Assembly: GCA_041676645.1 (NCBI GenBank)
Contig: JBAYRO010000065.1
Coordinates: 1 to 17,048 of the forward strand
Length of the DNA stretch: 17,048 nucleotides
Source: JAMLIN01 sp041676645
GTDB taxonomy: Bacteria; Pseudomonadota; Gammaproteobacteria; Burkholderiales; Burkholderiaceae_E
Direction: 5' to 3'
This document shows positions 9,399 to 14,783 of the stretch, piece by piece. Positions within the stretch are counted from its first letter, which is position 1. The number at the start of each line of letters is the position of its first letter. The notes under the pieces were generated by a model. It saw nothing but the letters and a program-made list of their open reading frames with translations. It made no database searches and had not been told where the DNA came from. The translations under genes were made by a program, and so were the position numbers.

Positions 9399-10223
9399 AT
9401 GTCGATACACAGCAAAGCCACCCGCATCACCGCACCGGCGATCACCGCGCGCAAGGACGGGGAGAAGCTGGTCTGCCTGACCGCCTACACCACGCCGATC
9501 GCCGAGATCCTCGACGACAAGGCCGACCTGCTGCTGGTCGGCGACAGCCTCGGGATGGTGGTGCATGGCCTGCCGAGCACGGTGGGCGTGACGCTCGAGA
9601 TGATGATCATGCACGGCAAGGCGGTCGCTCGCGGCGCCTCCCGGGCGATGATCGTCGTCGACCTGCCCTTCGGTACCTACGAGGCATCGCCGCAGCAGGC
9701 GCACGAGAGCGCGGCGCGCATCATGGCCGAGACCGGCTGCCAGGCGGTGAAGGTCGAGGCCTGCGACGGCATCCCCGAGATCGTCGAGTTCCTGGTCGGG
9801 CGCGGCATCCCGGTGCTCGGGCATGTCGGCCTGCGACCGCAGGCGGTCAATGTCGACGGGGGTTTCCGCGCCAAGGGCCGGACCGAGAGCGAACGCGAGC
9901 GGGTGCTGGCCGAGGCCCGTGCCGTCGAGCAGGCCGGCGCCTTCGCGACCGTCGTCGAGGGAGTGGATGTCGCGATCGCCTCCGAGGTGACGGCGGCCAT
10001 CGCGATTCCCACCATCGGCATCGGCGCGAGCGCCGACTGCGACGGGCAGATCCTCGTCACCGACGACATGCTGGGCATGTTCGACTGGAGCCCGAAGTTC
10101 GTGCGCCGCTATGCGAACCTGCGCGAAGCGATCGGCGAGGCGGCCGCCGGCTATGCCCGCGATATTCGCGCCGGCAGTTTCCCCGGCGAGGCCGAGCTCT
10201 ACCGGGTCAAGCGCAGCAAGTAG
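9399..10223 (+). CDS. panB: 3-methyl-2-oxobutanoate hydroxymethyltransferase PanB
   Basis: Makes ketopantoate from 2-oxoisovalerate and 5,10-methylene-THF, the first step to pantothenate and CoA. Seen: CLTAYTTPIAEILDD near 26-40; VGDSLGMVVHG with metal ligand Asp49; VVDLPFGTYE with Asp88; KVEAC with Glu120; GHVGLRPQ at 141-148; the general-base position Glu187 in VVEGV; and IGIGASADCDGQILV. These correspond to E. coli Asp45, Asp84, Glu114 and Glu181. ATG 9399 has a good Shine-Dalgarno AAGGAG (9385-9390). Length 274 aa is slightly above average. panC and panD are not nearby, so this is a detached panB riding behind purF. Confidence 0.96.
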   Translation: MSIHSKATRITAPAITARKDGEKLVCLTAYTTPIAEILDDKADLLLVGDSLGMVVHGLPSTVGVTLEMMIMHGKAVARGASRAMIVVDLPFGTYEASPQQAHESAARIMAETGCQAVKVEACDGIPEIVEFLVGRGIPVLGHVGLRPQAVNVDGGFRAKGRTESERERVLAEARAVEQAGAFATVVEGVDVAIASEVTAAIAIPTIGIGASADCDGQILVTDDMLGMFDWSPKFVRRYANLREAIGEAAAGYARDIRAGSFPGEAELYRVKRSK

Positions 10224-10228
10224 GCCAC

Positions 10229-10260
10229 GCGCTGCCCGGCGCTTGCCTGCCGGGCAGCGC
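10229..10260 (+). terminator. Strong stem-loop after panB, no T-run
   Basis: A perfect 12-bp inverted repeat GCGCTGCCCGGC / GCCGGGCAGCGC (10229-10240 and 10249-10260) has an 8-nt loop and starts 5 nt after the panB stop. No T-tract follows (GCGTGGTGTAATC), so it may be a 3' mRNA stabiliser or a Rho-assisted end rather than a classical intrinsic terminator. The loop overlaps the candidate -35 element of the metZ promoter. Confidence 0.5.
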
Positions 10261-10272
10261 GCGTGGTGTAAT
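10243..10272 (+). promoter_or_regulatory. Candidate sigma70 promoter for the metZ leader
   Basis: TTGCCT (10243-10248, 4/6 to TTGACA) and TGTAAT (10267-10272, 5/6 to TATAAT) are separated by 18 nt. Transcription would begin near 10279, which is exactly the first base of the riboswitch P1 stem. That agreement is the main support; there is no experimental evidence. Confidence 0.55.
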
Positions 10273-10278
10273 CGGGAC

Positions 10279-10330
10279 AGCGCTGATTTGTCCTTGCTTG
10301 CGGGCGCTCAATAAATCCAGCTAAACAGGG
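10279..10330 (+). ncRNA. SAM-II (SAM-alpha) riboswitch upstream of metZ
   Basis: The sequence carries the conserved blocks of the SAM-II aptamer in order and spacing: AGCGCTGATTTG (10279-10290), TTGCTTGCGGGCGCT (10294-10308), AATAAAT (10310-10316), and AGCTAAACAGGG (10319-10330). AGCGC at 10279-10283 pairs with GCGCT at 10304-10308 to make P1. The 3' AGCTAAA block supplies the second half of the H-type pseudoknot. From memory it lines up nearly block for block with the crystallised metX SAM-II RNA from marine metagenomes (GCGCUGAUUU, UUGC, AUAAAU, GUAGCUAAA). SAM-II senses S-adenosylmethionine and represses methionine genes. Location before metZ and ahead of an intrinsic terminator fits that role. 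Confidence 0.85.
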
Positions 10331-10351
10331 GACCGGAACAGCCGGTCCTGT
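10325..10351 (+). promoter_or_regulatory. Stem-loop between SAM-II aptamer and terminator
   Basis: GGACCGG (10330-10336) pairs with CCGGTCC (10342-10348) around AACAG. With a GG bulge the stem extends to ACAGG / CCTGT (10325-10351). It covers AGGGG at the aptamer's 3' end, which in many SAM-II RNAs is the Shine-Dalgarno. Here the real start is 100 nt downstream, so this helix may instead help order folding of the leader. Function is inferred only. Confidence 0.5.
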
Positions 10352-10380
10352 CGGGTGGTCTTTCCAGGTTGCCCCAGCTG

Positions 10381-10415
10381 AACCCGCGATGCCTCGGCCA
10401 GGATCGCGGGTTTTT
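10381..10415 (+). terminator. Intrinsic terminator of the SAM-II leader
   Basis: AACCCGCGAT (10381-10390) pairs perfectly with ATCGCGGGTT (10403-10412), with a short inner CCT/AGG helix and a T-run at 10411-10415. It lies 50 nt after the aptamer and 18 nt before the metZ start, with no gene between, so it is the expected expression platform. Whether SAM favours termination through an alternative fold (GCGGG at 10300-10304 could pair with CCCGC at 10383-10387) is inference. Confidence 0.88.
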
Positions 10416-10433
10416 GTTTCCTGGAGCACCATC

Positions 10434-11663
10434 GTGACGATTTCTTCGGACCCCTTCGAACGCCCCCTCCCTGAAGGCCTCTCCCTCGAGACCCTGGCGA
10501 TACGCGCGGGCATCGCGCGTACCCAGTACCAGGAGCATGGCGAGCCGATCTTCCCCACCTCCAGCTTCGTGTTCGAGAACGCCGCCCAGGCGGCGGCATG
10601 CTTCGCCGGCGAGGAGGAGGGCTTCATCTACTCGCGTACCGACAATCCGACCGTCTCGGCGTTCGGCCGTCGCCTTGCCGCCCTCGAAGGCGGCCAGGCC
10701 TGCGTGGCCACCGCATCGGGCATGTCGGCGATCTCGGCCACCATCATGAGCCTGACCCGCGCCGGGGACCATGTCGTGTCGGCGCGCGAACTGTTCGGCG
10801 CGACGGTGCAGCTCTTCGGCATCCTCGGGCGCTTCGGCGTGTCCTCGAGCTTCGTGCCGCTCGCCGACACCAGCGCCTGGGCGCGGGCGATCGGGCCGCG
10901 GACGAAGCTGCTGTACCTCGAGTCGCCCTCGAATCCGCTCAACGAGATCGCCGACATCCGCGCCATCGCCGAGCTCGCGCGATCCCATGGCATTCCCCTG
11001 GTGGTCGACAACTGCTTCTGTTCGCCGGCGCTGCAAAAGCCGCTCGAGCTCGGCGCCGACATCGTGGTGCATTCGGCCACCAAGTATCTCGACGGCCAGG
11101 GCAGGGTGCTGGGCGGCGCCGTCGTCGGCGGGCGGGCCTACATCGAGGACACGCTCGGGCCCTTCCTGCGCACCACCGGCCCGACCCTGTCGCCGTTCAA
11201 TGCCTGGGTGCTGCTCAAGGGATGCGAGACGCTGGCCGTGCGCATGGCGCAGCAGTCGGCCAATGCGCTCGCGGTCGCGACCTGGCTCGAAGCGCAGCCG
11301 CAGGTGGCCCGCGTGCTCTATCCCGGCCTGGCGTCGCATCCGCAGCATGAACTCGCGATGTCGCAGCAGAAGACCGGCGGGGCGATCGTCTCGTTCGAGC
11401 TTGCCGGCGCCGACGACGAGGCTCGCCGGCGCCATGCCTGGGCGCTCATCGACAACAGCCGGATCCTGTCGATCACCGCCAACGTGGGCGACGTCAAGAC
11501 GACGATCACGCATCCGGCCAGCACGACCCATGGCCGGATCGGGGCCGAGGCGCGCCGCGAGGCGGGCATCGGCGAAGGCCTGATCCGCCTGGCGGTGGGC
11601 CTGGAGGCGCCGGTGGACATCATCGCGGATCTCGAGCGAGGACTGGCGCGGATCGGTCGCTAA
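10434..11663 (+). CDS. metZ: O-succinylhomoserine sulfhydrylase MetZ
   Basis: PLP enzyme of the Cys/Met metabolism family that makes homocysteine directly from O-succinylhomoserine and sulfide. Seen: Tyr66 and Arg68 in IYSRTDNPT; ATASGMSAIS; YLESPSNP; the PLP-contacting aspartate in VVDNCFCSPAL (Asp192); and the PLP lysine in HSATKYLDGQGRVLGG (Lys217). The start is GTG 10434 because CTGGAG (10421-10426) lies 7 nt before it and an upstream in-frame ATG (10389) would fall inside the terminator stem. The product is 409 aa, normal. MetZ rather than cystathionine gamma-synthase or MetY is favoured by the purF neighbourhood and the sequence GQGRVLGG; substrate choice is not proven. Expression is predicted to be shut down by SAM through the leader. 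Confidence 0.92.
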   Translation: MTISSDPFERPLPEGLSLETLAIRAGIARTQYQEHGEPIFPTSSFVFENAAQAAACFAGEEEGFIYSRTDNPTVSAFGRRLAALEGGQACVATASGMSAISATIMSLTRAGDHVVSARELFGATVQLFGILGRFGVSSSFVPLADTSAWARAIGPRTKLLYLESPSNPLNEIADIRAIAELARSHGIPLVVDNCFCSPALQKPLELGADIVVHSATKYLDGQGRVLGGAVVGGRAYIEDTLGPFLRTTGPTLSPFNAWVLLKGCETLAVRMAQQSANALAVATWLEAQPQVARVLYPGLASHPQHELAMSQQKTGGAIVSFELAGADDEARRRHAWALIDNSRILSITANVGDVKTTITHPASTTHGRIGAEARREAGIGEGLIRLAVGLEAPVDIIADLERGLARIGR

Positions 11664-11682
11664 TCGGCCGGGGGAGGCAGGG

Positions 11683-12564
11683 ATGGGCATGGCGATGAGC
11701 GGGCGGTCGATCGGCTTCGCCTGCCTTGCCATCACCTCCGTCGGCTGGGCGCTCAACTGGCCGCTGATCAAGCTCATCCTCGCGGACTGGCCGCCGCTGT
11801 TCGCCCGCGGCCTGGCCGGCGTGATCGCCGCGGTCCTGCTCGGCGGCCTCGCCCTGGCGCGGCGACAGTCGCTGGCGGTGCCGCGCGCGGCGCGCCCGCG
11901 CCTGCTGTTCGCCTCGTTCACGAATGTCTTCGCCTGGATGGGCTTCAGCACGGTCGCGATGAAGCTGGTCACCGTCGCCGAATGCGCGCTGATCGTCTAC
12001 ACGATGCCGATCTGGGCGATGCTGCTCGCCTGGCCGCTGTCGGGCGAGCGTCCCACCGGGCGGGGCATCGTCTCCATCATCCTGGCCATGATGGGTGTCG
12101 CCCTGCTGCTTGGCGGCAGCGGCTTCGACTTCGATCGCGACAAGCTCGTCGGCATCGGGCTTTCGCTCGCATCGGCGGTGCTGTTCGCGCTGGGCAACGT
12201 GCTCAACCGCGAGCCGCCGCCGATCCCTCCGCTGGTCGACGTCGCCTGGCAGGTGGGCCTGGGCTGCCTCGTCATGCTGGTGCTCGGCATCGTGTTCGAG
12301 CGTCCCGACTACACGGCACTCTCGCCGGTCGGCATCGCGAGCTTCGCCTACATGGTGGTCGTCCCGATGGGCGTGTGCTACCTGGCCTGGTTCGAGACCG
12401 TGCGCCGGCTCTCCGCGGTGACCGCTTCGACCGGCATCCTGCTGGTGCCGGCGCTTGCGGTGGTCGCCGCCGCGGCGGTCCTGGGTGAGCCCTTGGGCAT
12501 CAGGGAAGCCTCGGCCGTCGCGCTGACCCTGGGCGGGGTGGCGCTGGCGCTGCGTCGGGTATGA
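11683..12564 (+). CDS. DMT-family (EamA) transporter
   Basis: 293-aa membrane protein with about ten transmembrane helices in two EamA repeats (roughly 12-143 and 156-290), the drug/metabolite transporter layout. Seen: GWALNWPLIK early in repeat 1; AECALIVYTMPIWAMLLAWPLSGERPT at the end-of-repeat block; and the matching ASTGILLVPALAVVAAAAVLGEP in repeat 2. Members export amino acids, purines or other small metabolites, and the substrate cannot be told from sequence. Three in-frame ATGs lie at 11683, 11689 and 11695. GGGGGAGG at 11670-11677 suits 11683 or 11689. It starts 19 nt after metZ, so it is likely co-transcribed under the SAM-II leader, which hints at a sulfur or amino-acid export role (inference). 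Confidence 0.9.
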   Translation: MGMAMSGRSIGFACLAITSVGWALNWPLIKLILADWPPLFARGLAGVIAAVLLGGLALARRQSLAVPRAARPRLLFASFTNVFAWMGFSTVAMKLVTVAECALIVYTMPIWAMLLAWPLSGERPTGRGIVSIILAMMGVALLLGGSGFDFDRDKLVGIGLSLASAVLFALGNVLNREPPPIPPLVDVAWQVGLGCLVMLVLGIVFERPDYTALSPVGIASFAYMVVVPMGVCYLAWFETVRRLSAVTASTGILLVPALAVVAAAAVLGEPLGIREASAVALTLGGVALALRRV

Positions 12565-12831
12565 GGTTTGATTCGATATCCATCATGCCGATGGATGTCT
12601 TCCGTTATGCCGGCCTTGATAGCCGTCCATCGGTTGCACTGCCAGCGGCCCATATACTTCCCTTTTTCATCTGTGTGCATGCTGAAGGATGACCGAGGAT
12701 GTATTGATTTGCGATGGTTCCGCTCGATGGAAGCGGCATTGTCTCCTTCATGGGTCAAGCAAGATCGCCGCCAGGCAGGCACTCCAGCCCGCGCAGGGCT
12801 CCTTGTTCGATGACGATGGGGAGTACGAGTG
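12565..12831. other. Lower-GC gap between the EamA gene and the AlbA_2 gene
   Basis: No convincing gene. It is visibly more AT-rich than the flanks (for example CCCATATACTTCCCTTTTTCATC). A 9-bp stem with one wobble pair, GATATCCAT (12575-12583) with ATGGATGTC (12591-12599), follows the transporter stop but has no T-run. TATACT at 12653-12658 is a possible -10, but no well-spaced -35 was found. GGGGAG at 12818-12823 is the Shine-Dalgarno of the next gene. Probably the left edge of acquired DNA. Confidence 0.5.
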
Positions 12832-14034
12832 ATGAGCCATTTCACCGATGCGCAGCTCGAAGCCATGATGGCGGATCTGGAATCCGATCGTGCCGAGCGC
12901 AAGCAGTCGTTCCAGGGCGAGGCGCCGCAGAAGGTTCGCGAGGCGGTTTGCGCCTTTGCCAATGATCTGGCCGGGCATGGCGAGCCGGGTGCGATGCTGA
13001 TCGGTGTGCGCGATGACGGTACGCCGATGCCAGGCTTTGCCGTCACCGATGAGTTGCTGCGGCAACTGGCCGATATCAAGACCGACGGCAACATCGTGCC
13101 ACCACCCACGCTGCTGGTGGAGAAACGGCACCTAAGAGGGCATGACGTGGCTGTCATCACGGTCTGGCCCTGCGATACGCCGCCCGCACGCTACAGGGGA
13201 CGCATCCATGTGCGCTGGGGGCCGCGACGCGGCCTGGCTACGGCGCAGGACGAGCGCATCCTCAACGAGCGTCGCCGACATCGTGACAAGCCGTTCGACA
13301 TCCAGCCCGTGCCTGCGGCGAATCTGGCGCAGCTTAGCCGGGTGCGTTTCGAGCATGAGTATCTGCCAGCGCTGGTGGCGCCCGATGTCATCGAAGCCAA
13401 TGACCGCAGCTTCGAGCAGAAGCTTGCCGCCACGAAGATGATCGTGGACGAGGCGGAGCCTGTTCCTACCGTGCTTGGCCTGCTGACACTAGGCAACAAG
13501 CCGTCGGACTACGTTCCCGGCGCCTATGGCCAGTTCCTGCGCTTCGGCGGTCCGGACATGGCCTCCGAGATTCTGGACGAAGCCACGATCCAGGGTACGG
13601 TGAGCGAGCAGATCCGGCGTACGGAGGAAAAGCTCGCCGCGCACAACCTGCGCAGCGTGCGCTTTGCGGATGTGCCGACCGAGCAGCGGCACGACGCCTA
13701 TCCGGTCGAGGCTTTGCAGCAGTTGGTACGCAACGCCTATCTGCATCGTAGCTACGAAAACACCAGCGCCCCGGTGCGGGTCTACTGGTTTGCCGACCGC
13801 ATCGAGATCAGCAACCCGGGTGGCCCTTACGGCAGTGTGACGGTCGAAAATTTCGGACAACCGGGGCTGGCTGATTACCGCAACCCCAATCTCGCCGAGG
13901 CCATGCGTGCCCTGGGCTGGGTACAGCGATTTGGTGCCGGCCTTGCCATTGCCCGCAAGGCTCTGGGCGCGCGATTGAGCTTTGATGTGCAACCCACGGT
14001 GGTCATCGCCCGTGTCAAAGCGGAGGAGGCCTGA
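12832..14034 (+). CDS. AlbA_2 (Schlafen-like) / HATPase_c_4 ATP-binding protein
   Basis: 400-aa protein of the COG2865 type. Residues ~15-135 form an AlbA_2 nucleic-acid-binding domain (ESDRAERKQSF, EAVCAFANDL, GAMLIGVRDDGTPMPG). Residues ~292-385 form a GHKL-like HATPase_c_4 domain (EALQQLVRNAYLHRSY with Asn301, DRIEISNPGG, RFGAGLAIARKALGA). Family members are annotated as predicted transcriptional regulators or ATP-binding proteins and often occur in mobile or defence regions; the target is unknown. Many relatives carry a further C-terminal winged helix, absent here. The start is ATG 12832, with GTG 12829 possible; GGGGAG at 12818-12823 serves either. Codon use differs from the neighbours (CTA AGA near 13132, AGG near 13193), suggesting transfer. 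The stop overlaps an ATG at 14034 preceded by a strong Shine-Dalgarno. Confidence 0.85.
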   Translation: MSHFTDAQLEAMMADLESDRAERKQSFQGEAPQKVREAVCAFANDLAGHGEPGAMLIGVRDDGTPMPGFAVTDELLRQLADIKTDGNIVPPPTLLVEKRHLRGHDVAVITVWPCDTPPARYRGRIHVRWGPRRGLATAQDERILNERRRHRDKPFDIQPVPAANLAQLSRVRFEHEYLPALVAPDVIEANDRSFEQKLAATKMIVDEAEPVPTVLGLLTLGNKPSDYVPGAYGQFLRFGGPDMASEILDEATIQGTVSEQIRRTEEKLAAHNLRSVRFADVPTEQRHDAYPVEALQQLVRNAYLHRSYENTSAPVRVYWFADRIEISNPGGPYGSVTVENFGQPGLADYRNPNLAEAMRALGWVQRFGAGLAIARKALGARLSFDVQPTVVIARVKAEEA

Positions 14035-14241
14035 TGCGACAACTGCGCGCCTGGCTGGTGGGGCGGGCCACTCGGTGGTGCTGCCCGTCGCGATCGCGCT
14101 TGCCCTCGGCTGCACCGACGAACCGTTGCAGTCGTTCACTCCGGGGCGCGATGCTGACTGGCACGATATCGTCGCCGATCTTGCCGGTACGCTACTGGTG
14201 GTCGGGGCGCTTCGTCGATGTCGGCCGCCGCCAGCAGTGTG
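14034..14241 (+). pseudogene. VanZ-like protein remnant (C-terminal part only)
   Basis: An ATG at 14034, overlapping the previous TGA and preceded by GGAGGAGG (14022-14029), opens MRQLRAWLVGRA. The recognisable homology is in another frame (codons from 14036): GHSVVLPVAIALALGCTDEP, LQSFTPGRDADWHDIVADLA and GTLLVVGALRR, ending TGA at 14239-14241. The pattern DExxQSFxPGRxxxxxD is typical of the C-terminal half of VanZ-family membrane proteins. The N-terminal half is missing and no start lies in that frame at a sensible place. It therefore looks like a deleted or fused remnant, either a VanZ gene with an internal deletion or a lost partner of the AlbA_2 gene joined to a VanZ tail. It overlaps the 3' end of the TetR gene on the other strand. 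Confidence 0.6.
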
Positions 14242-14783
14242 ATGGCCGCCGCCCTGGCCGAGCGGGCCACGTCGGCGCCGCCGCCACGCACCAGCGCGGT
14301 TGCGATGGCGCCCTCGAACACGATCATGAGCTGCCCGGCGAGGCCCGCCGGGTCCGCCGCGCCGGCTTCGCGCATGGCCTGCTCGAACCAGGCACGTCGC
14401 TCGGCCTTGATGTGGGCCGCGACGAGTACAGCCGGATGGTCCTGTTCGGCGCCGAGTTCCGAAACGGCATTGACGAAGGGGCAACCCCGGAAGCGGGATT
14501 GCGAGAACCACTGTTCGAGACCCTCGAATGCCCGCAGCACGCGCGTGCGGGGATCGCCCTCGTGGGAGATCAGGGTGTGGGCGCGGCGCTCGAGATAGGC
14601 CGCCACCAGCAGGTCCTTGGATGCGAAATGCCGGTACAGGGTGCGCTTGCTGACATGGGCGGCGGCGGCGATCGCATCGACGCCGACCGCCTGGATGCCC
14701 TTGCCATAGAACAGGCGCTCGGCGGCTTCGAGAATCCGCTCCCCGACGTCGGCGGGCCGGGCCGCCCGGCTCGTCCGGTTCAT
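14136..14783 (-). CDS. TetR/AcrR-family transcriptional regulator
   Basis: 215-aa regulator. The N-terminal TetR domain (RILEAAERLFYGKGIQAVGV, then IAAAAHVSKRTLYRHFASKDLLVAAYLERR at 37-67) contains the helix-turn-helix at about 34-53. The C-terminal ligand domain has FRGCPFVNAVSELG at 98-111, a block seen in one TetR subgroup, and FEGAIATALV. The start ATG (14783-14781) overlaps the MFS stop (ATGA), so the two are one operon. The family norm is about 190-200 aa. The last 25 residues, from EAPRPPVAYRQDRRR onward, are unlike TetR and are read antisense through the VanZ remnant (14136-14213), probably an extended tail after rearrangement. It is likely an autorepressor acting at the palindrome 16070-16089. 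Confidence 0.9.
   Translation of the reverse strand: MNRTSRAARPADVGERILEAAERLFYGKGIQAVGVDAIAAAAHVSKRTLYRHFASKDLLVAAYLERRAHTLISHEGDPRTRVLRAFEGLEQWFSQSRFRGCPFVNAVSELGAEQDHPAVLVAAHIKAERRAWFEQAMREAGAADPAGLAGQLMIVFEGAIATALVRGGGADVARSARAAAITLLAAADIDEAPRPPVAYRQDRRRYRASQHRAPE

Noticed and set aside
7353..9824. Very long minus-strand open frame (823 codons) and a similar one at 5938-7704 (588 codons)
   Set aside because: They lie antisense to purF/cvpA/panB and folC/SPOR, have Arg/His/Ala-rich nonsense composition and no recognisable domain; long antisense frames are expected in GC-rich DNA.
8423..10324. 633-codon plus-strand frame overlapping purF and panB
   Set aside because: Out-of-frame reading of two clear genes; Arg-rich composition and no motif.
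10389..10433. Upstream ATG extending metZ by 15 codons
   Set aside because: It falls within the terminator stem and lacks a Shine-Dalgarno, whereas GTG 10434 has CTGGAG 7 nt before it.
10308..11972. 554-codon minus-strand frame across the metZ leader and gene
   Set aside because: Antisense to metZ and the riboswitch, without domains or a ribosome site.
12568..12813. Small 81-codon frame in the gap before the AlbA_2 gene
   Set aside because: TTG start, no ribosome site, no domain or membrane pattern.
12565..14241. Direct repeats or attachment sites bounding the AlbA_2 segment
   Set aside because: I compared the two edges by eye and found no convincing repeat, integrase, transposase or tRNA gene, so no mobile-element boundary is claimed.
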